The notes under the pieces are model-generated. The model was given only the letters and a program-made list of their open reading frames with translations. It searched no databases and had not been told where the DNA came from. The position numbers were made by a program, and so were the translations under genes. From Suillus spraguei (Eukaryota > Basidiomycota > Agaricomycetes > Boletales > Suillaceae): DNA of 64,000 bases. Position 1 is the first letter of the stretch; each line of letters opens with the position of its first letter. Of this stretch, positions 1-14,451 are shown piece after piece. The DNA lies in assembly GCA_016800925.1 (NCBI GenBank), contig JABCPU010000260.1:1-64000 (forward strand). Direction: 5' to 3'.

Positions 1-960
1 CTTATTTCTCTTAAATTACCACCTGGTCCCAACTGAACTATCAGGATCTGTTAGCCATCATTATAAATGTGTGCTATAAAATTATTGGACTCTTAATTTG
101 CAAAATAGTACCTCAAGAGAATATTTGAGAAATAAAATCATCAGCATTAATGTGTCACTCGAGCTTCATACTAGTCACTAATTGTTGGTCTTATGCAATG
201 AAACTTGTCTCTCAGGCCCAACAAACATATTGGAATACTCAATTTTGAAGCAGTTGTCAAATTTCAGAAAAAAGTAGGTCCATTTGAAATAAGTGGGAAA
301 AGTTTGAAATAAGTAAGGAATAAGTAAACTCATGATTTCCTGATGTGGTTAAAGTACCTATATAACAGGTAACTAAAACGCTCGTTAGCCAGGGCAAAAA
401 CAGCGACTGGTGACTAGGTACTTACATCTCAGTCTCTTGAAAAGAACTGAGATGTTTTTGCGCTTGAGCGCCTACTATAAGGTGAGTGGAATAGCAACGA
501 TAATAAAACTAATCAAATGGCATATTGCACAGCGTAACGACGTCGTCACGCTGGCACACGCTATTGGCCATTCTGGCCTTGCGCTCGGACCACTCTTCTT
601 ATCTCTTCTCACTGGTACCTATCTCGGATCGTTCGGATTCCAACAGTCAGGTCGGAGAGTATTAATAATTATAGTACATAACGAAATGTCCTGGTGACTA
701 CATGTTGGCAGTTCTGCATGAAAGATTGATTACGAGGTGTGTCTTAAGCTTGCTGGTTCTTAGAATGCAATACAGTTTGTTTAGTACTACTAGTAATGCA
801 GCGTTACTCGTTGGAAGCTGAACAAGGCGATAGAATGTAATTTATATTAACTAGAGGTAAATTATCTTTCTGTTGTCCAGCTTATCGTTGTGATTCAAGC
901 TGAAGATTGGCACCGCATACGTACTAAATGTGTTCTGATGGACAAGCTTGAATCACTTGG
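1..960. other. Non-coding stretch left of the monooxygenase repeat
   Basis: AT-rich sequence with no recognisable protein, RNA or repeat signature. One open frame of 95 codons at 410-697 has no domain I recognise and no splice partners, so I do not call it a gene. The duplicated segment begins near 960, where the sequence starts to match that near 5400. Confidence 0.5.
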
Positions 961-1258
961 AGGATCACTTGGTTGCTTCAGATCCTTCCATTATAATCGT
1001 AGAGGACGGACGAAGTCAACCTAACTGCTTTGTTGTATTTGAATTCTAACGAGCGAGCTAAAAAAAACATGGTTCATAATGATCGGTACACATACTGAAG
1101 AAAAGTCTAACAGGTTGTCATGTTGTTCTTGATTACCGATCTTCGTCGTAAAGAAACAGGAGACAACCAGACAAGCCATCTAGTTTCTACTTTGCATAAC
1201 TTGTATGGTGTATATCGTAGACTATGGCATCTTGGTCACAGACTGAGGGTAAATTTAC

Positions 1259-3642
1259 TCAGGTAGCTACAAGTTGCGGTAGTGCTTGCCTAAAGATAGA
1301 GATCGTTCGATTGATGGGCATCGAGAATAGTAATTGTAATGGACTTACGTATAAAATCCGCTGAGCAGAGCCGCTGACATATGACCTCAATAGCGTTAAG
1401 ACTGCGGTGCATTTCAGAATATTCTTGATAGCCTTTCTTCGCCTCGCCCATACCCATTTTTCCGCGCCAACTGCCGTATAGTGATCCCAATTCGGTTTAC
1501 GAAGCCACCACCACAAAACTGTCACGGGCCAAGGAAATGGATGAAATAGCTTCCCTGTCCTATTAGTACGCATCCAAGAGAAGCAGTGTATGTACATCGA
1601 GCGAGACATCCGTTCTTGTAGCTTGGCATTATATGTATCTGTGGGTGCGGCTTTGACGGTGAGAGACGAGACAGGACCAGCAAGGGCCGGTTCTATCAGC
1701 TGAAGGATGTATGCAACCTTACGGCAAACTTGAGTAGAAGGATACAAAAATCAAGGTGTACTTACTTGTATTTCTGCAACAGATATCGACAATACTCCTG
1801 CTCCAGTATTTGGTCCTGTGATTATTATCTCAGACGACAGTGATGACAATATATATGCTCCCCACTGAACTCACCAAGTATCGAGTAAAAGTTTGGTATG
1901 TCTGGAATTGCAGTTCCGATGTATGCAGTAGGGCCACCATGCGCATCATAATACCCTTGGACAGTGGCTCCATTCAAACCTCGAACGTGTATTGAGTACC
2001 GCTCCTGTTTCTGCAGTCGGCATCCAATGGAATGATGGATCATGTATAGCAACTCACGCCGGTGAATCCAGTCGCGTATACAATAACATCAAATGGTAAC
2101 ATTTCACCTAAACTGGTGTGAGGAAAGTGATGACATCATTGACGGCTCCCACATACCAGTTTTTGTGATGATGCCATTCTCCACTATCTTGGAGATTTGT
2201 CGAATTTTAGTGTCACGTTAGAGCGAAAGAGACTTTTCAGGAAGCCTCTGTCCGCGACTGCATGCAATGAAATGAGCGAGAGAATAACAAATCAGTGCCG
2301 ACGAACCAGGCCGCTTGCAACCTGGTGCTGTGGAACATGTGAGCACAAACAAAACTCCTTGATCAGACACGTACGATGATCAGGTATCATATGAGAATGG
2401 TATCTATCCGGTGTATTATCAAGGATGTATTTGGACATCGCCTAAGTAGAAACGTTAGACTAAATACTCGTCGCGGGAGCCTTGCTCACGCTACGTCGTC
2501 TCTGGAGAGCATTGTCACCCATGGGTAAGTGATGGGGAACAACACGCTGTAACAATGTCAACAAGCCAAATTCTGTGATGCAAGAGGCCTGACCTGGAGC
2601 ATGTACCAAGCTCGGTGCAGTCGCATCACCAGAGGGACGTTAGCAAACATCCATTTTGCAGTATCCGAGTACGGAATATGTGGCTTAGATATTTTGTTTA
2701 GTTGTTGAATCATTGGATACATAAAGAATCCACTTGGTCATGAACCAGGTCGGGTGTGCGAATGAAGTGTACTACTTTAACTGACGCATCTTCAGATATA
2801 TATGGCACGAATTGTGCCTTGTCATATGTATCACTACATGATGAACGCGTAGAAGTCATATAACTCACCCGGAAGAGGAATTTCCGATCACTGCAACACG
2901 CTTATTCTGCAGATCTATCGAGCTTGGCCACCGTGCGGAGTGAAACCAAGTTCCCTGAAACTTCCGAACTCCAGGGATCTCGTATGGTATCTTTGAGGAC
3001 TCCAAAACACCACGTGCAGTCATTACAAGTGGGCCACACTCGTCGTCTTCTTGCCTGAAAAGACATCTTCCGCGATGATGGTGTACTGTTGTTTGGCATC
3101 ATCCACTCGGCAGACAAACTTTTGTATTGAACGCGATGTGTGGATATAGATCATATTTCTTGGAGAGCTTGATCCAGTAGGCTTGAATCTCCGGTTGAAG
3201 GCCATGCGACTTGTTCCAGTATGGGTGAAGGTCGGTGGATAAGCTATACCAATGAATTGAATATCTGACGAGCATCCCTGAAACAAGCTTTAGAGTGAGC
3301 AATGTGTTGCAGCTTAGTCATTGACAATATGTACAGGATATGTATTGGTCTATGCAAAAATGTGAGGAGAACGTTTGGTGCATGACAACAACGTAGTATA
3401 CGTGCGTTCCACACTCCACTTCAGACCTTTCTCATATACCTTGAACTACTCAGCGGCATACCACCCATTGCGTGAATGCACTCACTGTAAAATTGCGAAA
3501 TTTAAGTTTGGTTTTGAGAGCAATAGCTTGGGTTAATCCGGCAACACTGCGTGCGGTCCAATATTCAGCTGGTATAGAATCAAATCAAAAGGAATACTTA
3601 CCCAGCGCCAATGATGACGACTCTCCGCTAAGTCTCACTCAT
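1259..3642 (-). pseudogene. Flavin (Baeyer-Villiger type) monooxygenase, dead left copy
   Basis: This is a broken twin of the gene at 5739-8079, about 4.4 kb away and on the same strand. The family uses FAD and NADPH to oxidise ketones or related substrates. Start ATG is at 3640-3642, but codon 5 is TAG where the right copy has CAG. The dinucleotide-binding start (VVIIGAG) and the block around 2900-3290 (SSDIQF, WNKSHGLQPE, NKRVAV) remain recognisable. At least three single-base losses relative to the other copy shift the frame: near 3015 (VAHIVIS block), near 3105 (SAEWDD block) and near 2190 (FDGISE block). The C-terminal exon (WWWLRKPNWDHYTAVGAEKW, about 1400-1560) is intact but ends in a different tail from the right copy. 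The early stop plus frameshifts make a working enzyme very unlikely. Confidence 0.85.
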
Positions 3643-4184
3643 GTTAGAAACGATAAGTCTGCTGCAATCATGAGTCTTTAGCACTCTCTCACCTGGTACC
3701 AGTTAGGCGAGGTCATATGCCCTTTATCACGTGAAAGTTCCTTATCCCGATCATAATTGAGATATCTTGTGCCTCGAACTCTGGTGGTGCCCCTAGTTTA
3801 TTGACATGAGAAATTTATATGTAAAATTTGCTGGCGTCCGCAGGCTTAGGCGCCAGATGACTCCAGAGCCAAAGTCTAGTCTAGTCGTGACTCTAATGAT
3901 TTGGGGCTTTGTTCGAGCGGAGTTGTAAATTCCAATGATCACCATCGTGCCTCGTCGAGCTTTACTACATACTACATAGTACTTAGCTGACTTACTCCTG
4001 CCCTACCAACATTTTGTACCAATCACCTACCATTTATTTTTATTTTTATTCCTTCCGCTGTTTTGTTTTACTGATATTTGAGTGAACAGTACCTCCCTCC
4101 TACAGCTACTTTTCAACGCCTCTTGCTGACTCGACTTGTGTCTATTTCATGCTCTTCTTCAATGATATGCTGTCCTCACTCGCA

Positions 4185-5291
4185 TTACAGCTGCAATTCT
4201 ATTGAGATTTATGAAAATTTAGTGGCGCGTGTGACGAAAAAGGAAATCCCTTCCGCCATTTGATTCTCGAAAACGACACTTCGCCTTCTTCCCACCATCG
4301 CCTATATGCCATGGTCAACCGACGAGTAAGCGACAGTCTAAAAGAATGTGCACTCACACTCTGGGATCATGGTTGAGACGTCGCTTAAAGATATCTGCGC
4401 TTCTCGGGCCAGCTGCTTTTGTTAGCGAAACATGTTTGAAGAACTCGGTACTGTTGCTAGGCCCAGGGCCTTCTCCACTTGTCGGCCGCACAAGAATAAT
4501 CACGTGAGCGTTCATGACAGCAGTCGAAAACCTCTTTGCTCAAGAATCAGATTTGTTCCTCGATGGACTTTCCACCTGGCTTGCAGTTGAGCACAACAGC
4601 AACATCACCCCATCATCCTTATCTCGCAATTTCAAAGAAGTTGGCCTTTCTCGAAAAATAGTTCAGATTATTGTTGCGTGCGCATGCGACAATGACCGTC
4701 AAGGGAAGTTCAAATAGTCTTTGGAATGACTTCGTTGGCGATGGCTCAGAGTTTGTCGTCCTCCACGAAACTGGCAAGAACGAACGTACTTATGCATGCC
4801 ATTATGGACGATCGCACTATGGACAACGTATACAGCTTCATGACGTTTTGTTCTATGAGAGCATTACTCGCTATGCGCCTTTATGACCATAGATGGCTCC
4901 AACTGATCAACTTCTATCTTGTCGTCTTCTTCTACTGGATTTTTGGTCGACTAGTCAGCCTCGGAGAGGTATCCTATCCTCTCATTATCATTGAAATACG
5001 ACGCAGGTGAATCCGGGAACTTCAATGGTTCATTGCTGTGGTCCCTGATATTCGAGTTTGTAAGTACAGACTTGAGCTTAGGTCTGTTCAGATTGTTGGA
5101 TTTTTCGAGCTGGTTTTATTTCATTTTGCCATAGAGATGTGTATATATGACACGTAGTGGAAACAATATGAAGGGCTGATAGTGTCTGAAACTTCGTACA
5201 AGTCCCAGGACAGGTTGTTTTACTGGTTTCCTTCTTTGTCCCGCGCGCCACCAAAAGTTCATAAATCTCATTAGAATTGCACACAGCTGTA
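4185..5291 (+). mobile_element. Decayed Tc1/mariner-type transposon between the monooxygenase copies
   Basis: Two matching arms of about 65 bases face each other: 4185-4250 on the plus strand and 5225-5291 on the minus strand. Both carry the sequence TGAGATTTATGAA followed by GTGGCGCG. Between them lie remains of a DDE transposase. A reading starts at 4312 with KECALTLWDHG, a helix-turn-helix opening typical of these fungal elements, continues around 4515-4700 with LFLDGLSTWLAVEHNSNITP, and resumes at 4715-4880 with NDFVGDGSEFVVLHET and KNERTYACHYGR. The catalytic core block that normally begins with FVGDGSEFVV is present, but stops and frameshifts separate the blocks and the C-terminal half is lost. 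The element sits at or near the breakpoint of the monooxygenase duplication. Confidence 0.65.
4312..4890 (+). pseudogene. Mariner-type DDE transposase fragment
   Basis: Three collinear blocks in different frames match the N-terminal and central parts of the Tc1/mariner-like transposases common in Agaricomycetes: a helix-turn-helix start (KECALTLWDHG), a second DNA-binding segment (WLAVEHNSNITPSSLSRN) and the first DDE strand (FVGDGSEFVV). In-frame stops follow DHG and the segment before 4715. No later catalytic aspartates could be traced. It is dead and cannot encode a working enzyme. Confidence 0.6.
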
Positions 5292-5738
5292 AGTGTTCTT
5301 ACAACTAACACATTGCGGTTTGCAATATGGAAGACAAGTTTGAATGTTGCGCGAAATGTGAAGATAATATTTGTGTAAAATGTGTTTCTACTTGGAAGAC
5401 GAGTCGGTCGCTTCAGATCCTTCCATGATAACCGTAGAGAGCGGACGAGGCCAACCTAACCACTTTGTCAGATTTGACTTCCGGCGAGCGAGCTGAAAAA
5501 CATTTATGGTTTATAATGATTAGCAAAATAATAGTCTAACAGGTCGTCGTGTTGTTAACTGATTGCCAATTTTCATCGCGAAGACAAGTTGTCCACTTCG
5601 CATAAGTATGACGTATCTCGTAGACCATGGCACCTCAGACACTGAGGGCAAATTTACTCAAGTAACTACAAGTTCCGATAGTTGCTTGCCTAAAGATATA
5701 GTTCGTTCAATCGATAGGCATCGATAATAATAATGAAC

Positions 5739-8079
5739 TCACCACATGTCGTATAAAATCTGCTGAGCAGAGCCGTTGACATATGACCGCAATAGCGTCA
5801 AGACTGCAACGCATTTCAGAATATTCTTAACAGCCTTTCTTCGCCTTTCCCATACCCATTTCTCCGCGCCGACTGCCGTATAATGATCCCAATTCGGTTT
5901 ACGAAGCCACCACCACAAAAACGACACAGACCAAGGAAACGGATGGAATATCTTGCCTGTACCGTTCGTACGCATCCAAGAGAAGCAGTGCACGTACACA
6001 GAGCAAGAGATCCGTTCTTGTAGCTTGGCATTATATGTATCTGTAGGTGCGGCTTTGACAGTGAAAGACGAGACAGAACCGGCAAGGACCGGTTCTATGA
6101 GCTGAAGGTTGTATGCAACCTTATGGCAAACTTGAGTAGAAGGATACCAAAATCAAGGTGTGCTACTTACTTGCAATTCTGCAATCAATATCGCTGATGT
6201 TCCTGCTCCAGTATTTGGTCCTGTGATTATTACCTCAGGCGACAGTTGATAACGATATGCTCCCCACTGAGCTCACCAATTACCAAGTAAAAGTTTGGTG
6301 TGTCTGGAATTGCAGTCCCGATGTATGCAGTAGGGCCACCATGCGCATCATAATACCCTTGGACAGTGGCTCCATTCAACCCTCGAACGTGTATTGAGTA
6401 CCGCTCCTGTTTCTGCAGTTGGTATCCAATGCAATGATGGATCATGTATAGCAACTCACGCTGATGAATCCTGTCGCGTATACAATAACATCAAATGGTA
6501 ATATTTCACCTAAACTGGTGTGAGGAAAGTGATGACATCATTGACGGCTCACACACCAGTTTTTGTGATGATGCCATTCTCCACTATCTCGGAGATTCCG
6601 TCAAAGTTCAGTGTCACATTAGAACGATAGAGACTTTTCAGGAAACCTCTGTCTGCGACTGCATACAATTAAATGAGCGATAGAATAACGAATCAGTTTG
6701 ACTATTGCCAACGAACCAGACCGTTTGCAACCTGGAGCTGTGGAATATGTGAGCACAAACAAGACTCCTTGATCAGACACGTACGATGATCAGGTATCAT
6801 ATGAGAATGGTATCTATCCGGTGTATTATCGAGAATGTATTTGGACATCGCCTAAGTAGAAACGTTAGACTAAATACTCGATCGCGGGAGCCTTGCTCAC
6901 GTTACGTTGTCTCTGGAGAGCCTTATCGTCTACGGGTAAGTGAAGGAAAGCAATGTGCTATAACAAATGTCAACGAGCTAAAATTCTGTGATGCAGGAAG
7001 CCTGACCCAAAACGTGACCCAAGCTCGGTGCAGTCGCATCACCAGAGGGATGTTGGCAAACATCCATTTTGCAGTATCCGAGTACGGAATATGTGGCTTA
7101 GATATTTTTGTTTAGTTGTTGAATCATTGGATATGGCATAAAGAATCTCACTTGGGTCATGAACCAGGTCGGGGTGCGAATGAAGTGTACTACTTTAACT
7201 GACGCATCTTCAGATATATATGGCACGAACTGTGCCCTTGTCATATGTATCACCACATGATGAACGCGTAGAAGTCGTATAACTCACCCGGAAGAGGAAT
7301 TTCCAATCACTGCAACACGCTTATTCCGCAGATCTATTGAGCTTGGCCACCGCGCGGAGTGAAATGAAGTTCCCTGAAACTTTCGAACCCCAGGGATTTC
7401 GTATGGTATCTTTGGGGACTCCAGAATACCACGTGCAGATATTACAATGTGGGCCACACTCGTCGTCTTCTTGCCTGAAAAGACATCTTCCGCGATGATG
7501 GTGTACTGTTGTTTGGCATCATCCCACTCGGCAGATAAGACTTTTGTATTGAATGCGATGTGTGGATATAGATCGTATTTCTTGGAGAGCTTGATCCAGT
7601 AGGCTTGAATCTCCGGTTGAAGGCCATGCGACTTGTTCCAGTATGGGTAAAGGTCGGTTGATAAGCTATACCAATGGATATCGATATCCGACGAGCATCC
7701 CTGAAACAAGCTTTGAGGTGAGTAATGAGTTGCAGCTTAGTCGTTGACAATATGTACAGGATATATATTGGTCTATGCAAAAAATGTGAGGAGAACGAAC
7801 GTTTGGTGTATGACAACAACGTAGTACTACGTACGTTCCACACTCCACCGACCTCACACCCTTTCTCATATATCTATTAAATTACTCAGAGAGCATACCA
7901 CCCATTGCATGAATGCGCCCACTGTAAAATTGCGAAATTTAAGCTTGGTTTTGAGAGCAATAGCTTGGGTTAATCCGGCAACACTGCGTGCGGTGCAATA
8001 TTCAACTGGTATAGAATCAAATCAATAACGATACTTACCCGGCGCCAATGATGGCGACTCTCCGCTGAGTCTCACTCAT
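5739..8079 (-). CDS. FAD-dependent (Baeyer-Villiger type) monooxygenase, apparently intact
   Basis: A multi-exon gene read from ATG 8077-8079 (MSETQRRVAIIGAG) to a TGA at 5739-5741 (YDMW end). The first exon ends after GCC-GG at a GTAAGT donor and carries the FAD-binding GxGxxG opening. Next come the fingerprint-like region GCSSDIDIHWYSLS (about 7640-7700), the NADPH motif NKRVAVIGNSSSG near 7320, RTPTWF near 7160, an IPDH/PGCKRSGSL block near 6720-6790, and DVIVYATGF near 6490, followed by GPTAYIGTAIPD near 6330. The C-terminal block WWWLRKPNWDHYTAVGAEKW is typical of fungal enzymes of this group. The family inserts oxygen next to ketones or hydroxylates aromatic ketones; the substrate cannot be told. 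I found no stop or frameshift that introns do not explain, unlike its left twin. Some internal splice sites (6900-7150) remain uncertain. Confidence 0.8.
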
Positions 8080-8589
8080 GTAAGAAATGATAAGTCTGCT
8101 GCAATCAAGAGCTTTCAGTACTCTCTCACCTAGTACCAGTTAGGCGAGGTCATATGCCCCTTATCGCCTTATCCTGATCATAATTGAGATATCTTGTGCC
8201 TCGAACTCTGGTGGTGTCCCTAGCCGCGGGCTTGCTTATTCATGCGAGAAAGTTATAGAACTGGCCGGCGTCGCCAGCGATGCTTAGATGACTCTGCAAT
8301 GGGGCCAAAGTCTACATTGATCTTGTAATCTGCGCGTCGCAAAACCATTCATATCATGTGATATGAATATTTGGTTGACATCCTGATATAGCGCTGAATT
8401 TAGACTGAGCAATACAAAATGAAGTGTAGTCTAATGATTCGAGCGGAGTTATAAATTCCAAAGATCGAGCTTTACTAGTACTCCCGCCCTGGTGTATTTT
8501 TATTTTTATTTCTTCCGCTGCCTTGGACAGTACATTCCTATAGCTACTTCCCAACGCCTCGACTTCTTGTGCCTGTTCTTATAACTAAT

Positions 8590-9959
8590 GGAGCCACCCG
8601 CGTTCTCTCGTACCGTCTTACCTGAGCCCTCCCACAATGCTTTGTACCTGATCTCCACCCTTCTCATGTCTCGACTGCCTTGTGCCGACAACGCCCACCA
8701 CACTAATGTGAGTCCCCGGTGTTCCCGCTCCTGTCTCAGCTGTCATGACATTCATAATTTAAATTAGTTTATGCATGGAATAATTCAAATTCAACAATTT
8801 CTTCGTGCTAAGCAGGATATGATAGAACTATACTACTCCCCGTGACGAGCATGCACTGTGCATTTCGTTTCATTGCCATCGAGCAGTGTTTAAACCGTGC
8901 CCGAAGCTAACTGCCCCCCAGCAAAGTCACCATAATTCGTGTCTGCCATGGCTCCTTAAATGGCATCCCTCTTGTTCCATTAGGCCTTCATTATCGCTGG
9001 TTTTACTCCGTTTGGAAGGTGGGCACGACTTTCCACGGAATGACGAGCAGCATATGCCAGTGACAATCTTCCTTCTGGAGATAACCAGCAACTGCGTTCT
9101 TGTTGTCTGCCCTGGCGGTAGACGAGGAGTAGGTATTGTTATTCGAGCTTGGTGAAGGTCACAAATTACATACTGAAGAACCGCCGGGGCCAGTGGTACC
9201 TACGCACGTAAGTAATGTTTGATGATTACTCTTTGTTTGGTTAGCGTGTTACGTGAATATAATTGGGGGGAGAGGGGGGATCATGACTCATTATTGACTG
9301 ATTGAATGGCCAATTCACCATCAATGGCATCATCAGATACGTGCTATGTATCTTCTCGCGCTTTTCTCGGTAGCTTGGATTTCATTTCGGAGGAGCATTA
9401 GGCCATGCCTTGATCCACGAGGTACTGGTTGCTCACCGTGCGTTAGCTTAACATCGGTCGAAAGAAAAGTCAGGTGGGATGTTGACAAGGTAATGCCTGC
9501 GGTATCATGCCTACGTAGTTATGTATGTAATAGATATCTGTGGATACCCTCCGAGAGGTTCCGGTGAGGAAAAGTTTGGACTAGTAGGTCGCGTAATAAT
9601 CTTACGAGCCAGTTACAGCATGTTGCGCCCCATTGCCGCGGCATGCTCTTTTGCTTTCTGCGTAACTTTGCCGCAGCTGGTCTTGCGTTGGTCGCTCACC
9701 ATCCTCGTCCATAAAATATCTGTCATATCTTCTTCAAATATTGGTCAGTATTGACCGGACTGCTATATCTGTATAATCTAATTTCGAGTCGTTGTCTTCT
9801 TATAGTCACGGTCATTGCCATCTCCACAGCATAGCGCTCAAGAATACTTCGCTCAACCTCAACTCGAGACAGACCCTCTTTCTCTGTTCATTCACCATCC
9901 TGGCATTTCCTGCACTTCCAGTCACAACTACTGACGAGCATCCCCTGTGGCTGTTCTAG
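8590..9959. other. Intergenic region, no gene recognised
   Basis: This holds the promoters of the right monooxygenase copy and the Rsp5-like gene. The duplicated block ends near 8590. An open frame of 89 codons at 8886-9155 has no known domain. A G-rich run (GGGGGGAGAGGGGGG) lies near 9268. The last 150 bases are pyrimidine-rich, as in many fungal promoters. Confidence 0.5.
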
Positions 9960-12642
<2,683 letters not shown>

Positions 12643-13603
12643 GTTGTATTTCTTTCTTCTATTTTCTTCTCTTGTATATATAGATACCAAAATGTTGTAA
12701 TTCTTTATGCTGCACGAATACTGAATCATCCTTATTTTCCGCGCCCTCGTACCGGTACCAGACTGACTTGCGGTATTGATGCAGACGACGATTGGGTGTG
12801 TAGATGGCTATCTGCCTAACGGAACCAGCAATGACTGGGTTCGCCCTGATCTGATCTCTTCAACGTTGCTTGGATCGACATTGCTTATTCCGTAGATGGG
12901 CCATTTCGTAGGGATCGATGTGGCATGTAAGAAGCACATACGCCTGAACCAGTGGTCTGGTCTCTCCGAAAGGAAGGGTATGTCCATCCACAAGGATTCA
13001 AATATGGTGTTTTCTCCGAAGCTCATGAAATCTGTCCTGACGAACATAGTGATTACATTTCGCCCTCTTGTATGGTGCAGCATCACACCAGATGTTTTGA
13101 AAGAACTGCAACCGTAAACCCAAAGCAGTATTCAGTCGTTGAATAAGCCCAACGTTCCGCAGTACCTAGTCTCGTTCTGTTTGGTGTGGATTTAAATATA
13201 TATCGAAGTTATAACCCACCAATCCGAAAAAGCCATTTGCCAGCTGTGAAAAGCCATGACCAGTCGTGAATGCATGGGAATCGGGATACATCAATAAAGA
13301 AAGTAGGTACGGGAAGAGAACTTCACTTTGGCTGAACATCTCTTCCTATCCGCACTTTCTCTACCACCGATTGACTGGCGCGTGTCACAGATATTGATGA
13401 CGTGTTCCAGCATGCCATATGGACCTGGGATGTTCAACACTGGAAACTCGTACCGAGCCGTTGATCCCAGAACTGTATTCCGCAACGTGTCTGCATTTCC
13501 AAGGGCTCGAGCGTATGATCTTTGACAGTGCGTATAAGTATATATACAAAGCTGTGATGCAATGGAGAAAATCTGTGCCATCTCAAAAGAGCGTCGATAA
13601 CAG
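12643..13603. other. Intergenic region with a possible short gene remnant
   Basis: The 3' flanks of the Rsp5-like and Nas2 genes face each other here. On the plus strand at 12955-13140 an open stretch reads YVHPQGFKYGVFSEAHEI followed by a cysteine/histidine-rich tail (CPDEHSDYISPSC, QHHTRCFE). The VHPxG phrase resembles a motif in some mushroom proteins of unknown role. No start, stop or splice pattern gives a full gene, so it may be a relic. Confidence 0.3.
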
Positions 13604-14451
13604 CTAGGGATCATGAGGAACGATATGACACCTGTTGATGAGCATTATTGAGTATCGGGAAAGCGACCAAAGATATCGTACCCGAGCATGCCACGCCCGC
13701 CCCAGCCCTTACGCGGGATGAGTTTCAATGACATGGTTTCCTCAGACCTTGATATGATGACCTGCAGCTCGCGCTAAAGGATGTCAACAGACGGGCGGTG
13801 CGGGAAAAGTAGCCTGAACCAACATTTTCATTGACGGATACGAGATCGGCCAGTGGTTGCAAAGAATTTGCAGTAAATGATGATCGTGCGAGAGACCCAA
13901 ACTTCAATATCAGATCTTCTCGTCGAAGTCCCTGCAAGTAAAACTCTGTCGATATCATCCTTGAAGCGAGCTTCATACCGACGTACCGCTTCCGCTGCGG
14001 GGCTACTCGGGGCCACGCCATCTACTCTTGCAAAAGCAAGCAGCGACTCTGCGCTATCCGTTGAACTTGTGCGCTGCACGACCTCCCCAGATGCGGTGGG
14101 TGATGATCCAACTGTCGACGGATCATATACCGCTTGAAGAGCAGTCTCGATCTCACTCATGACAGCCTTGTAATCATTCCGCAGCTCGTTGATGCGTTTA
14201 CGGGCGTGCCGTATGGCATACAAGTCGACATCTGCCCGAGGAAACCCTTCCCGATCAACCAGGGGTGTGGTCATATCGATGTTATTGGTTTTAAGGATAG
14301 AGAACTGCGCATCGAGTTCGGCCTCGATGTTCTCTTTTTGAGACATGAGAGCACGAGCGTGCTCTCTTGGGTTGGTTGGGGACGGCAGCATGAATCCCAT
14401 TCTCGTATATCTGCTTGGAAGATGGGTTGGAGAAAGGTCTAACGTCATCAT
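13604..14451 (-). CDS. NAS2: 26S proteasome assembly chaperone Nas2/PSMD9 (p27)
   Basis: The chaperone binds the Rpt5 ATPase and helps build the 19S regulatory particle base. The N-terminal coiled domain is in the first exon: KENIEAELDAQFSILKTNNI and DREGFPRADVDLYAIRHAR (about 14200-14350), the family hallmark. The PDZ domain follows over several exons: FARVDGVAPSSPAAEA, GLRREDLILKFGSL, a block with LQPLADLVSVNENV, then LQVIISRSEETMSLKLIPRK and GWGGRGMLG. The last intron (about 13630-13680) joins LG to CHIVPHDP and the TAG at 13604-13606, giving the family end LGCHxVP. The start at 14451 is the first ATG in the frame; a second ATG nearer LPSP (about 14400) is also possible. Length and order fit the family and nothing is missing. 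Confidence 0.9.

Noticed and set aside
8346..8370. Inverted repeat ATTCATATCA / TGATATGAAT
   Set aside because: A single AT-rich palindrome in a promoter, with no second copy or other support for a function.
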